A DNA stretch of 64,000 nt from Scilla litardierei (GCA_030789695.1 CM061142.1:46875987-46939986), one strand, 5' to 3'. Counted from the stretch's first letter, positions 42,713-56,101 are shown. Translations and numbers: made by a program. The notes: generated by a model from the sequence alone, not told the origin.

Positions 42713-45206
42713 TGTAACGACTGCTTTTCATGTATCTGGATTTAATATAATATAATATATGTTTTGGTGGATTTTCTCCTCATGTGTGGTTTTCGTCTCC
42801 GTAGTTTTCATTTTCGATCGATTCGTCGTATTTTCTCGCTCCTTCCTTAGGATTGTCGATTTCGAAGTATGTCACTCGTGACGGACTTCATAACGGTCAT
42901 ATCTAACTGTTAGATCAAGCCTAGGAGTCTTAGGAATCGATGCCGGGGCCTCGCGCTCCGTATCGGTACTTTTCTGTGCTCATTAGCCGGTGTAAGAAGG
43001 GCCACCGACCGACTAGATGACGATCCAGTCGGTCGGCAATCCTTCTTGGACCGACTAGTTAGCTTTCTAAATTTCTCAGGAGTTACTGTTTATCGTTAGT
43101 CGGTCTAAGAACGTTGGTTGACCGACTAAGTTGCAAACTAGTCGGTCAGCAATGCTTCTTGAACCAACTAACTCATCAAATTATTTTTGTATCAGCTACT
43201 GTTTACTCTTAGTCGGTCTAAGAACGTTCATCGACCGACTAGATACCAAACTAGTCGGTCAGTACTTGTTCATGGACCGACTAACTCTAGAATCCTATTT
43301 TCGTTCAGGAGTTACTGTTTGCACTTAGTCGGTCTGCGTTGGTCGACCGACCGACTAGTTGCCAAACTAGTCGGTCAGTGGTTGCTCTTTGACCGACTAA
43401 CCAGTGTTAAAACCCTAATTTCTGGGCAGCCGCCAGCCCAACCTATAAATACCCCTCCCAAACGACTTCTTCTTCTCCAACACGACCCAAAACCCTAGAA
43501 TCTTCCCCCTTCAGCCCCCATCTTCCTCCAAGCTCCATTTCTCCATTCCAAGCCCTAAATCCATCATCCAATCCATCCATCTACTTTATCTACCTCTCAT
43601 CTTCCCCAAAATCTCACCAAAACCCATCAAAATCCCCAAATCCCCCAAAACCCTAGTTTCTCCAAACTTCTCCAATCTTTTCCAGATCTGATCCTAGGGT
43701 TCCCCGGAGTGTTTCTTCCGTCTCCTCTTGGTAAGAAATCGTTCTACCGTTGTTTTCTTAACCTATTTATAATTTTATGAAAACCCTAATTAATTTTATG
43801 TGTTTGATGTTTGTCTCCCCCGAAACAGCGATTTCCCCCGTAGATAGCATCCGTGTGACGAAGTGATCGTCAATCCTCGGTGCTAGGCAAGTGAAACTTG
43901 CCACTTAGGGTTTAGGCCATGTTTTAGGTCATTTGCTTGTTGTAGGCGTAAAAGAGCCTAGGCGACGAAATGATACTCGCCTAGGCGCAAATTGGGGAAC
44001 TAGCTTGACAACGAAGCTAGTTCCGACTTTTAGCATGTTCCACAATTAACATGTCATGTTTACTTTCAATTAACGGTACGCGAATATGTTCATGTCATTG
44101 CATTTCGCCTGTCACGTTTAATTTAATTAACTGTACGCAAATAAATTGTCATGACCTCGCATTCTTTAGGTTTTGCTGTGATTGCGTAGCTTCGCTACAA
44201 TGTTGTGTTCCTGGCTCGTGTTCCAGAAGCGGGCCATGTGTTGGTTGATAGCCAATGCCCGAATTGCGTGTTCCGGCTAGGTGTTCCCTACGCCATACTT
44301 GTGTTCCTGGCTCGTGACCAGAAGCGAGCATAATGAGTTGGAAACCCCAACGCTCGATGTAATGAATTGTGAACTAAGAATGCGAGCTCAATGTACGGGG
44401 CAACCCTAGGCTCACTAGATGAGCTCAATGTGCAGGGACCCCAGGCTCCATATCGTGTGGATATTGAGTAGTGTTTAGTGCCGATCGGTCTGAAATGCTA
44501 TGCCATTCAGCGAATGGCCTAAACACCTACAAAATGTGAATTGATTGAATTGATAGTAGCTTGGCTACTCTTGTCTTGTCCCGATGATTGTTCTCTTGTA
44601 CAAATTGTCTTGCCATGTTTAAATTGTGCACTCATGTTATAACTGCCATGTCATGCATACTAAACTGCTAGGTTGCTAGATGCCTCACTTTCAGTTTCCT
44701 TGCCCAAGTCTTTTAGACTTGCTGACATGTGCCCCTTTACTCTTTTGGGTGACACATGTTAGATCCTGAGCCCGAGTACCTTGTTGAGGACGAGGTGTTT
44801 GCTGATGCCGAGCCCGAGCCTGAGTTTGACGGGGTGTACGTGGACACTGGGGACCAGTCCTAGTGTCTTCGTGTGTTTTACTTTTGTTAGACAGTTGTTT
44901 TGTATTCGGTGCGTAGCACCTGTACCTTGTTATGTCGTATTCTTTTGTTGGCCTTGTTCTGGGCCTTGGACCCTTTCTTTTAGCCTGGTGGCTTTTCTGG
45001 ATGTTGGACTTATTGTTGATGTTGGACAATTTGTGAGATGTGGAATTTTATTTCAGTCTCTCCTTGTGTTATTATTGTTATTCTGTTGTGGTTACAGGGA
45101 CCTGTTTATGTATTGTGGACGCTTATCAGGTTTGGGGCTTTACAGCTCCACTCTCGTGCGGACCTTTTCACGTCTCGCCTCCATTTTAGGGAAGCGGGTC
45201 GTGACA
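42713..45206 (+). mobile_element. Element H: 3' LTR
   Basis: Same length and structure as the 5' LTR, followed by ACCAG (45207-45211). Differences are single substitutions; some fall in palindrome half-sites (GAACCAACTA for GAACCGACTA near 43161). Confidence 0.93.
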
Positions 45207-45579
45207 ACCAGGCACAAACACTTCTATCACTATACATACATCAAACATTGCTATGTTCAAACTACAAGCATACATTCAATATACTTAGAGTATACCCACT
45301 CAGGCTTGAGTGAGACTCAGTACACATATCAGAATATTCTATATACGTAACACTGCATTCATACCTATACCAATACCACTCCAACATATATATATATATA
45401 TGTCTACCAATACAACCGTATACATACCATAAGTCAATCACACTTAACATTTAGTCAGGTAACACCCACATAGTTAAATCAATTTATATACCATAATAAT
45501 AATACAGACACCAGTACACGTATATTTATAATACACTCCTTAATACATACGCATACATCGTATAGTCACATACACATGT

Positions 45580-45582
<3 letters not shown>

Positions 45583-45670
<88 letters not shown>
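45583..45670. repeat. (TA)n microsatellite
   Basis: About 44 uninterrupted TA units directly left of the foldback element; a second shorter TA run (45838-45860) and (TTTA)n (about 45861-45886) lie to its right. Confidence 0.95.
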
Positions 45671-45674
<4 letters not shown>

Positions 45675-45839
45675 ATAATGGCTATCATACGCCATATGAG
45701 AGCCTCTCTCATACGCCCTCTCACATAAAGCACCCAAGTACAACCAAGTACAAGCCCATGTGGGCTTGTACTTGATTGCTTTATGTGAGAGGGAATATGA
45801 GATAAGGTCTCATATGGCGTATGATACCCATTAATCCCT
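45671..45839. mobile_element. Foldback / MITE-like element within TA repeats
   Basis: About 165 bp that folds almost end to end: the outer arms share TATCATACGCCATATGAGA (inverted at the right end), the middle arms CTCTCACATAAAGCA, and the centre is CAAGTACAAGCCCA-TG-TGGGCTTGTACTTG. It carries no ORF. The flanking TA suggests insertion into a TA site, but the superfamily is unclear. Confidence 0.7.
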
Positions 45840-48234
45840 ATATATATATATATATATATATTTATTTATTTATTTATTTATTTATTCACACCATAGCCTA
45901 CTACCTATAATTAGTATACTAATACACCTACACATACATAATTAAAATGTGCAATAGTAGTGTATACCTCACGGTATGCACGCATGCAACATCCCGTAAG
46001 AGCAAGCAACATCAATCAAGATTATAATCCTACTGCCGTATGTATATCACATATATACTCAGGCAACAAAACATAACTACCTACGCCCAAGAACAATATA
46101 TATCTACCTACGAGCACATACTCACACGTACTAGTATATAGGTCACTCAATAGGCCTACTCACTTATCTATACGTACATAATTATTATCACACCTATCAT
46201 ACACATAGCTTCACCAAATCAAATTATTTCAACCATTATAAGTATCTCTTACTACGTACACAACTTAGATATTTCAACGCTAACTCTCATATACGCAGGC
46301 ATCCTTAGTATAGTATAGATATCCACACAAAATCTATAACTACTAACACACAACAACTTCATACTATCACGAATAACTCCGAGTATATATATATCACACG
46401 ATAGGCAAACACCAATATACTATGGGGTTACACTCATTCAAGCCCACGTACACAAGTTAGGTACGTGCACAACGACACCTCACAAAGGTCCAAGGGTCTA
46501 CTAACAACTTAGAGTTGACACAGACATTGACGGGCACTTAAGCCTAAGCAATAGAGGGAGGTCGAAAGCGTGACGAGGGAAGGATCGATAAGCACGAGTT
46601 CAGATAGGACGAATACAAGGAGACAGCTTGGTTAGACGAAACATTGACTCAATGGTGATGTTTAGGTTGAGGGAAGGGAGATGTAGTGATACATATATAT
46701 GATATACAAAAGAAGATAGGGTAAGTAGCACAAGCTAAAATACGTTAAATCTGAAAACTGTTGTACTTCAAAATTAAAATCCTCGTCTGAAAAGAAATAT
46801 TTGGGGATCGATAAAACGAGTTGTTCGAAATAAATTTGAGTCGAATATTCATAATAAGAGAAAATGTTTTATTGGCTTATCGAAATCATAAAAAAAAGTA
46901 AAATCATTTACACGAATATTAAGGACATGGTTTAGAAAATTTATACGTCAGTAATTTAATATAATGTTGTCAAAAAGTTTTGGAAAGTCGAAGAATGAAA
47001 TCAAGTAACGGAAAAATTTAAACTCAGGTTAAATGCTTTCAAAAATTTTAGGCTACGGAAGATTTAAAATAATCAATTTTGAAACTTCTTTTAGAAAACC
47101 ATGGTTTGCCAAAAATGAGGAACTGATTTACACAAGGTTCTTAATATACGAGCACAACAAGTCTGGTACGGACATAAAAATAATTGAAAGTATGTATGGT
47201 GCACGGAAAAATAATATTATCTTAGTAGTAGGATTATCGAAATCGAATAGCAAGTCTTTAAAATCAAATCATTGAGGGTCTAAATCAGGAAGTGGTTATG
47301 AAAATAGTAATTTTGCAAAAATCTGAAGTAGCGAAAACGCCGAGCAAAAACCAACTTGCTGAAAGCTGAAATTCCGTGTGTCTTGAAAGTATATTAAAGT
47401 AAACATGACGCATCATTCGTATAACACAAATAAGAAGGAAATTATCAATCGAATTGGGCAAAGCAAAAGTACGGTCCAGAATAAAATTAATATATGAAGG
47501 GGCAACGCATTTACATAAGTACGAAAGATATAAGCTGGAAAAATATTATAAGCTAGTGTTCAAAATTTCCGACAAAAGTTTTTAAAATTTTAAATCAACG
47601 AAGGAGGCTGAAGTATAAGTACATATACATTAAGATTTGGAACAAGGTTAAACTTCGGAAAGGAGGGGGTCAAAAATACTTTCAAGAGTTTCAAGGTTCG
47701 TAATGGAGAGGTTCGAAATGGACGACGATCGTCATGAGGCGATCTCGTGAATCGAGGCAAGGAAATTGGTCAGAGATCAAAACATTCATACGCCTAGGGT
47801 ATGAATCAGAAGAGTCTACGGGGAACTCCTACGGTCGACCAACTAAAGATTAAAAACTAAGCGCTAAGACTTCTAAAGGTCAGACGGTAAAGAAATGCGT
47901 TCAGCTTGGTCCGAAATCGATGAACCCAAAAGCGAACGACCGAAGGAAATTCTAGAAGTCTAATATGGTCAGGGGTAAACAAGGACCACTAAGGTAACTC
48001 CTACGACGATTGAATCAATCGCTGACAGTGAGTCTAACTAACAAACAGAGGTCTCTCACTAGTAAGCACAGACGTCTAACTAAGTCTTCTTACCACCTAG
48101 TGTCACAAGAAAACGACTAGACTCAGGGCTTCTGACTCGGATGTTGCAATTTATTTAATGGACATTCCGTTATTATCGTTGTTCCGTTAATTCGCAATTG
48201 CAAGACGGGACCTGCATGGGCCACCAACAAAACC

Positions 48235-51145
48235 TGTCATGCCCCGCTTCCCAAAAATATGGAGGCGATGCGTGAGAAGGTCCGCTCAGACTTGAAGCTA
48301 CAAAGCTGCAAGTCCGATAAGCGTCAATCAAATTTAAAGCTGCAGGTCCTTGCAACACGAACGAAACAATGATAATAATAATGAAATGAGACAAAAGAGA
48401 TATCTGAGAATATCCATAAAATAAGTTTCAACATCACAGAAAAAGCGACCAGGCTAAAAGTAAAGAGTCTAAAGGCCCAAACATGGCCAACAAAAGTACA
48501 ACGTACAAACAACGGTGCTACGCACCGAAAACTAACAGAAAACCTAAAACAAAAGAAAGCTCAGCAAAGTCACCAAGAAAGATCACTGGCATCCATAAAA
48601 CTCCTCCTAGGCAGACATGGACTCAGGCTCAGCGTCAGCAACACATCACGTACTCAGCAACGGTCCCTGGCTCAGGTCTAACATGTGACACCCAAAAGAG
48701 CAAGGGGCACATGTCAGCAAGTCTACAAGAGACTTGTGCAAGGAAACTAAAAGTAGGTGAAAGTAAAGCAACCTAGCAGTTCTAGCATGATGCAATGACA
48801 TGGCAGTTAAAGTAATGAGTGCAACAGGTAAGGTAAAGTAAAGTAAAGTACTAGCATGGTATTTAAACATGGCATGGATGACAAGTATTACATGAATCAT
48901 TCACAAGACAAGTACAAGACATGGAAAGTAAGCACCTCGTGCACAGAGATTCCGTCTTTTGGCTAGAGGGCTGATCAGGCCACTCCTAAGCTCAAGTGAC
49001 CGTTTATCCCTACCCCTCCATGTGTATCGGGCATTGGTTTTCAGCCAACACATGAGGCCCGCTGCTGGACCACGAGCGAGGAAGTGTTTTAAACAAGTAT
49101 GGCCTAGGGGTGCACCTAGCCGGAAACACGGAAATAAGGATTTGTACAAGTATTTTGTAGCGTGTGCTACAATGCAACAATCAATTTGGATGGCATGTAA
49201 GATGCAATGCATGGCAGTTAAAATACGTACAGTTAAGGAAAGTAAACGTGACAGTTTAGTATGCATGAACAACAAGTTTAAAGAGTTGGATCTAGCTTCG
49301 TTGTCAAGCTAGATCAATTAGGTGACGGATCTAGTTTCGTTGTCAAACTAGATCAAGTAGGCGTCTAGCCAGCTATCATTTCACTGACTAGTCTCTTTTA
49401 CGCTGAAAACAAGGAAGTGGCCTAAAACATGGCCCTACACAAGAGTTGGCAAGTTTCACTTGCCTGCAAGTACGACGTCTGAGCACACCGTCCAATGAGT
49501 CCAAAAATCACAATTATCCTACGTGCACAAGTCCACCGGCCTAAAGTCCATATTATTAATCTTGATTAGTGAATTTAAAACATTTAAAATACTTTAAAAA
49601 TACTGATTTTAGTCTTGATTAGCATGCATTGGGTTGGGGGTCCTAGGGGTGCAAAGCGTTACCCCAACACGACGCGAAAGCTACACCGGCGTCGGGTAGC
49701 GACGCCGGGGGTTGGAATAATAATATCGCGCTCTAAGTCCAGATTCCAATTAGATTCCTCGCTGGAAGTTTCAGAGCGATCAACCGGAGCGACGATTCCA
49801 GATTCCAAAGCTAGCACGTGCGACGACGGGCTACGACGTGTCGCAACGTCGTGCACGGTGAATCGTCGGAGATAAAGCACCTAGGTGGGGCCCACAGTAG
49901 TCCTAGGGACCTTTGGGGGACCCACAATACCTCTGGAGAACTTGGGGGGCCCACGGAGGCAAGTGGTGCGACGGGTGCGGGGTTGCGACGATTGGCCCTC
50001 GGTCGTACTCAGGCAATGCGGGGGATTCCATCGGTCTGGCGCATGGGAACGGGCTGTGCAGCGCTTGGGGAGATGCGGTCGTCGGTCACAGCGGCCGCTG
50101 CGAGGGAATCCTTTGGTCAGACACAGCGGGCGGGTCGGTCGGGCGCTTGGGCTGCCGCGGAGCGGGGGTTGCGATGCGGAGCGGTGGAACGGGCCAGTCA
50201 GATCGATGGGTTCTCTCGGTCGGAGCAAGGTACGAGCATTGCAATGGAGCGGCGGGCGACTGGGTGCGGAGCGGGCGCTTGTGCGAAGCGGGGTGCGGGC
50301 TTGAGCTCTCGGTTTGACCGAGAGCTCCTCTCGGTCGGTGCGGAAGAATGGAGCGGAGCGGCTGTGCAGCGATGCGGGCCAAGCTTGGTGCGGGGGCGGC
50401 CAGCGGTCGGAGCGGGGGTTTGGCCTCGTTTCTTCGATCGGTGCGGGGCTGCTTCGTCGCAACGTTGCGACGATTCGTCGCAACGTCAAATTTGGGTTTT
50501 GGTAACGGCTAGGGTTAATTTCTTGTGAAAATAGGTCTTCCTAGGGGTTGTTTATATAGTGTAGATGGGTTGACTAGGTCTAGGGCTAATCCTATTGAGA
50601 TTATGAGTTTAAAAATATTTAAAATTCAAATCTAACCAACTCCAACTCAACCAAGGCTTTGACTTGGTCCAAATGAGCTGGAAATTGGCTCAAAAATTCT
50701 TTAATACGTTTAAAACTCAAATAAATTTTATTTGGCCGAAAATAATTAAAAAATTAATTATTAAAAATATTATAAAACTTGTTAAAAATATAAAAGTGGT
50801 CAAATGAACTCCAAAAATTATAAAATAAATATCGGGGTGATCGTGGTGACGGAAGTGAGCTAACTAAGAAGACGGATCTCAATTTCGACGTCGGACGACG
50901 AAACTAAAATTAGAAACGTCTCCCGTCAACAGTGAAAATCGCCACGTCTCATCGAGTAAGATTAAATTGTGGGAAAACGACTCGAGAAGCGTCGTTCCAA
51001 ATTAGTGCCACTATTTAATACTCTCAGAGACGTTCACAATGGCATATCGCAACAAAGTGTTCACAAACAAACAAGGTCTAAAATAAACACGTGCACGGCC
51101 TAAAGCACGTGCACGAAAATCGTACAACGAAAAGTGGTCGTTACA
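48235..51145 (-). mobile_element. Element E: right LTR (5' LTR in sense orientation)
   Basis: 2911 bp, matching 31632-34545 with visibly more substitutions than the H LTR pair. The hairpin cluster and palindromes are kept; the 25-bp palindrome has one mismatch (GGTTTGACC near 50312). It ends TTACA before ACCAC. Confidence 0.87.
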
Positions 51146-52582
51146 ACCACCCACACCCTCCCAGCAGCCACCGCGCCCACCCCCTCCACCACCAGCTCCG
51201 CCACAGGACGGTGCTAGTGCACCAATGCCAGCCTAGGCACACACTGGATGCCTACTATATTTCTGCTGTTTTGCTGGTTGGTTTTGGAGTTGATGATTTT
51301 TTGCCCCCTCCTCCGCATACTACTTTGGTGCCTTTCTGATCATATCTTTTTATATCTTTTTGGGAGTGAGGGAGAGACTTTTTGGGGACACTTATATCTG
51401 CACCATACTGATCTTTGCATGCATCACATTCATTCACATCTTATTTTCTTTTTCTTTTTCTTTCTTTTTCATCATGCATGCATCCTCACCCACCCCACCC
51501 ATTTCACGTCTCTCGGTGTGTCACACTTTGCACATTGAGAATACTGTGCACTTTAGCTTGGGGAGTGAGTTCTCACACTTTTTTCGCTTTTCGTCACCTT
51601 TTATTTTCATTTTTTCCACCTTTTCTTTGTTTTTACACCACTTTCACTCATTTTTTTGTTTTTTTATCATGCATCATGTTTTCTTATTTTCTTTGTGTGC
51701 CGCATTGTACATAGTAGTATCTATTTTCTTTTATCATTATTTCTTTCATCTTTTGCTAGAGATGATTTTTCTGTGATGATGATGACGTGGAGTTAGCTTA
51801 TCTCTATATGCATGCAATTTCGTCATTTCATAGCTTTTGTTTCAGATATCATATGCTATGTCCTGCTTTGCATTTGAAATAGTAACCCACTCTTTTCATG
51901 TATGAATATGGATGAAATTCTGTTATTAGCTGATGTCTGATGATTCATATGTATGCTTTTCGTAGAAAACACACCAAGATTTATGCATTGATTGCTTATA
52001 TCTGGAATACTACTTTCCTTTCTCATATCACTTCTTATTGCATGAATTGTACGCTTTATTTTCAGGTTGATTGAATGTTTGCTAGGATGATATATCTGGA
52101 CTAGTTTACTTTTTGAGATTAAACTGAGTAGATTATATTACTCTGCTGAAAGTTGTCGTGCACGTCCTATAGAGTGAACCGAGCGATACATTTATTTCTT
52201 TCTCCACATATCTTGAGCATTATTTCTCTATTTGAAATTCATTGGTGAATCCCCCCCTTAGCAAGTCTATTATCGGCATTTCCCCCGCTATTAATTTTCA
52301 TGCTCCGAATCCGCAAAATCAAAAAGAAAAAAAAATATACATGTATATCCTTCTCTCTTTTGATTTGGGATCGCTTATGTATATATGTTTATTTAAAAAA
52401 AGAGAAAAAGGAGAAAAATTGAGAAAAAGAAAAGAAAAGAGAAAAGAAGTTTATAAACGATCCCATCTCATACTCTTTCTCTCTTACTTCCCTCTTTTGT
52501 TTTTATTTTTATTTTTTTGGAGCTTCAAAAGAAATGGGGAATGTACATATTGATTTATTTATGCCACCACGCTTATGGATAA
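51146..52582 (+). other. Element K: end of env-like ORF and 3' region, interrupted by I
   Basis: Opens with a Pro-rich coding tail ending in TAG near 51236. The rest is T-rich non-coding DNA: CACATTGAGAATACTGTGCA then CTTTAGCTTGGGGAGTGAG (about 51530-51567) matches the Athila-style motif pair seen in G. An A/G-rich tract is at about 52318-52450. I inserted after GATAA (52578-52582). Confidence 0.65.
52318..52450 (+). repeat. A/G-rich tract in element K
   Basis: Runs of AAAAAGAAAA and GAGAAAAGAAG broken by a TATACATGTATA segment. It lies in the same relative place as the tract in G. Confidence 0.6.
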
Positions 52583-55082
52583 TGTCACGCCCCGCTTCCC
52601 TAAAATGGAGGCGAGACGTGAAAAGGTCCGCACGAGAGTGGAGCTGTGAAGCCCCAAACCCGATAAGCGTCAATAAAACATAAGCAGGTCCCTGTAACCA
52701 CAATGGAACAATAATAATAACACAAGGAGAGACTGAAATAAAATCTCATATCTAATAAATTGTCCAACATGAAAATAAGTCCAACATCCAGAAAAGCCAC
52801 CAGGCTAAAAGAAAAGAGTCTAAGGCCCAGAACAAGGCCAACAAAAGCAACGACATAACAAAGTATAGGTGCTACGCACCGATAACAAAACAGCAGTCTA
52901 AAAACAAAAGGGATACACAATGAAAACACTAGGACTGTTCCCCAGTGTCCACATACTCCCCGTCAAACACAAGCTCGGGCTCGGCGTCAGCAAACACCTC
53001 GTCCTCAACAAGGCACTCAGGCTCAGGATCTAACATGTGTCACCCAAAAGAGTAAAGGGGCACATGTCAGCAAGTCTAAAAGACTTGGGCAAGGAAACCG
53101 AAAGTAAGGCAACTAGCAACCTAGCAGTTTTAGTATGCATGACATGGCAGTTATAACATGAGTGCACAATTAAGACATGGCAAGATAATTTGTACAAGAG
53201 AACAATTATCGGGACAAGACAAGAGTAGCCAAGCTACTAACAATCTCAATCAATTCACGTTGTTTTGTAGATGTTTACGCCCTTCAGCTGAATGGTACAT
53301 CATTCACACCGATCGGCACTAAACACTATTCACGTTTCACTGTTGTTTGTAGATGTTTACGCCCTTCAGCTGAATGGTACATCAGTCACACCGATCGGCA
53401 CTAAACACTACCCCACCCCAGAGTTTACGCCTTACAACTGCAGTTGCTGATCGGGCAGACCCCCAGTTGAATGGCCGCTTAACCCTTACCCCATCCCACA
53501 CGTTAACAAGCCAGGGCCCCTGCACATGAGCCCAGCAAGTGAGCCAGGGTTGCCCCGCACGGGAGCTTGTTTTCCAAGTTCACAATTCAATATCGAGCGT
53601 TGGGGTTAGCAACTCATTATGCTCGCTTCTGGTCACGAGCCAGGAAACACAAGTATTGTAGCGATGCTACGCAATCACGGGATTCACTTGAAGAATGCAA
53701 TGACATGACAATTAATTTACGTACCGTTAATGGAAAGTAAACATGACATGGTAATTGTGCAACATGATATATGTCGGAACTAGCTTCGTTGTCAAGCTAG
53801 TTCCCCAAATTGCGCCTAGGCGAGTATCATTTCGTCGCCTAGTCTCTTTTACGCCTACAACAAGCAAAATGGCCTAAAACATGGCCTAAACCCTAAGTGG
53901 CAAGTTTCACTTGCCTAGCACCGGGGATGACGATTACGAAGGTTCGTCTCGCGGATGCTAATCTATGGGGGAAATCGCTGTTATGGGGAAACAATCATCA
54001 AACAACATGAAATTTCATTAGGGTTTCATAAAAATATAAATAGGTTATGAAAACATCGAGAGATCGATTTCTAACCGAGAGGAGGCGGAGAAAACACTCC
54101 GGAGAACCCTAGGACCAGATCTGGAAACGAATGGAGAAGTTTGGGAAACTAGGGTTTTGGGGGATTTTGGGGATTTGATGGAGATTTGGGGAAAATGAGA
54201 GGTGGAATGAGTGGATGGAGGGTTTAGATGATGTATCTAGGGCTTGGGATGAAGGATTAAAGCTTGGAGGAAGATGGGGGCTCAAAGGGGGAGATTTTAG
54301 GGTTTTGGGTCGAGTGGAGGAAGAAGAAAACGTTTGGGAGGGGTATAAATAGGTTGGGCTGGCGGCTGCCCAGAAATTAGGGTTTTAACACAGATTAGTC
54401 TGTCAAAGAGCAACCACTGACCGACTAGTTTGGCAACTAGTCGGTCAGTCGACCAACGCAGACCGACTAAGTGTAAACAGTAACTTCTGAACGAAAATAG
54501 GATTTAGATTTAGTCGGTCCATGAACAAATACTGACCGACTAGTTTAACATCTAGTCGGTCGATGAACGTTCTTAGACCGACTAAGAGTGAACAGTATTG
54601 ATACAAAAAATTAAGTTGAAGAGTTAGTCGGTTAAAGAAGCATTACTGACCGACTAGTTTGCAACCTAGTCGGTCAACCAACGTTCTTAGACCGACTAAC
54701 GATAAACAGTAACTTCTGAATAATTTAGAAAGCCAACTAGTCGGTCCAAGAAGGATTGCCGACCGACTGGATCGTCATCTAGTCGGTCGGTGCCCCCTTC
54801 TTATACCGGCTAACGTGCACCAAAAGTTCCGATACGGAGCGCGGAGCTTCGGGATCGATTCCTAAGACTTTTAGGCTTGATCTAACAGTAAGATACGACC
54901 GTTATGAAGCCCGTCACGAATGACTTGCTTCGAAATCGATGATCCTAAGGAAGAAACGAGAAAACACGATGAAACAATCGAAAATGAAAGTTACGGAGAC
55001 GAAAACCACACGAGAGGAGAAAATCCACCAAAACATATATTATATTATAATAAATCCAGATACATGAAAAGCAGTCGTTACA
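52583..55082 (-). mobile_element. Element I: left LTR (3' LTR in sense orientation)
   Basis: TGTCACGCCCCGC...TCGTTACA in + orientation. It contains a tandem duplication of about 73 bp around CTTCAGCTGAATGG (about 53262-53408) that H lacks, hairpin C at 53777-53803, TATA-like TATTTATA (minus sense, 54351-54344) and the palindrome array (about 54397-54802). Confidence 0.92.
53777..53920 (-). ncRNA. Leader hairpins A, B and C of element I
   Basis: Minus-sense A (about 53915-53899), B (about 53842-53816) and C (53803-53777), identical in order and loop to H. The right LTR copy of C (about 61104-61130) has one loop base changed. Confidence 0.65.
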
Positions 55083-56030
55083 TCCTCCCCAACTTAAGAA
55101 AAATTCCGTCCTCGGAATTTCCGAATACTCACGAGTCCGGAAACAAAAGTGGAAAACGCTCTCGCATCTCATCCTCATTCTCCCAAGTAGACTCTCCAGG
55201 TGAGCCGTGTCGCCACATCACCCTCACAAGATTGACAATCTTGTTCCGAAGCGATTTCTGACGCCTATCCAGAATCTGCACTGGATGCTGGTCATACGTC
55301 ATATCGGGGCGAACGGTAATCTCCGAAAATCCACCGCATGAGACGGATCGCTAATGTATCGACGAAGCTGCGACACATGGAAAACATTGTGAACTCCTTC
55401 CAAAGATGGCGGTAAGGCCAAGCGATACGCTACCTCGCCAACCCTCTCCAAAATGTCAAACGGTCCAATGTATCGCGGGCTCAACTTCCCACGCTTCCCA
55501 AAACGAATCACACCACGATTCGGGGAAATCTTCAAGAACACATGGTCGCCTGGCTGAAACTCCAAAGGACGACGTTTAGCATCCGCCCAATGCTTAAAAC
55601 TGTCCTGAGCAATCCTCAACCTCTCCCGAATATTCTTGACGATATCCACGGCCTCCACAATCATCTCAGGTCCCAACAACTCCCGATCACCAACGTCATC
55701 CCAACTCAATGGCGATCGACATTTCCTCCCATAAAGAGCGGCGAAAGGCGCCATGCCAATACTCGCCTGGAAGCTGTTGTTGCAGGAAAACTCTACCAGA
55801 TGTAGATGGTCCTCCCACGAACCTTTGAAATCCAACATGCACGCCCTCAGCATGTCTTCCAAAATCTGAATCGTCCTCTCGGACTGGCCATCCGTCTGCG
55901 GATGGTACGCCGTGCTGAAACTCAGACGCGTACCCAAGCTCTTCTGCAAACTCTGCCAGAACTGAAATGTGAACCTCGTGTCTCTGTCAGACACGATACT
56001 CACGGGGACTCCATGAAGTCGTACGACCTC

Positions 56031-56101
56031 CTGCACGATTCACGTTACATCACTATCCAAACTAGGAAAAGGAAATAAAACAGAGAGTAAAAGAATTTTA
56101 C
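56031..56101 (-). other. Element I: intron 2, same site as in H
   Basis: Minus-sense ATGGAG|GTAAAATTC ... TCGTGCAG|GAGGTCG, 71 bp. It is one base shorter than in H, so its length is not constrained to a codon multiple, yet both splice sites are unchanged. Confidence 0.75.

Larger units (their letters stand above)
35389..45206 (+). mobile_element. Element H: Tekay/Del-type chromovirus, coding-competent
   Basis: LTRs 35389-37882 and 42713-45206 are each 2494 bp and flanked by ACCAG (35384-35388 and 45207-45211). Between them is an open gag, two intron-like gaps, protease-RT-RNase H-integrase and a C-terminal chromodomain, then CGAGGACGGAATTTTTCTTA and the polypurine tract AGTTGGGGAGGA. Protease-RT-RNase H-integrase order plus chromodomain marks a Ty3/Gypsy chromovirus. 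About two dozen substitutions separate the LTRs by eye, so the insertion is young. I see no lesion in the coding exons. Confidence 0.93.
45207..48234 (-). other. Element E: internal region, 5' side
   Basis: 3 kb, AT-rich in its left half, without a supported gene on either strand (an 80-codon + frame at 47033 has no recognisable feature). It holds the (TA)n/foldback block at 45583-45886. In minus sense it begins after the LTR with GGTTTTGTTGGTGGCCCATG, the conserved primer-side block. Confidence 0.65.
31632..51145 (-). mobile_element. Element E: non-autonomous chromovirus derivative with 2.9-kb LTRs (interrupted by H)
   Basis: LTRs 31632-34545 and 48235-51145 are flanked by ACCAC (31627-31631 and 51146-51150). 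Sense is minus: the polypurine tract (GGTGGGGAGGA after CGAGGACGGACTTT) is beside the left LTR and the conserved TTGGTGGCCCATGCAGGTCC block beside the right one. Without H the 3.9-kb interior is AT-rich with no gag or pol. U5-side LTR sequence and leader hairpins match those of H and I, so E is probably mobilised by such elements. Confidence 0.87.
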
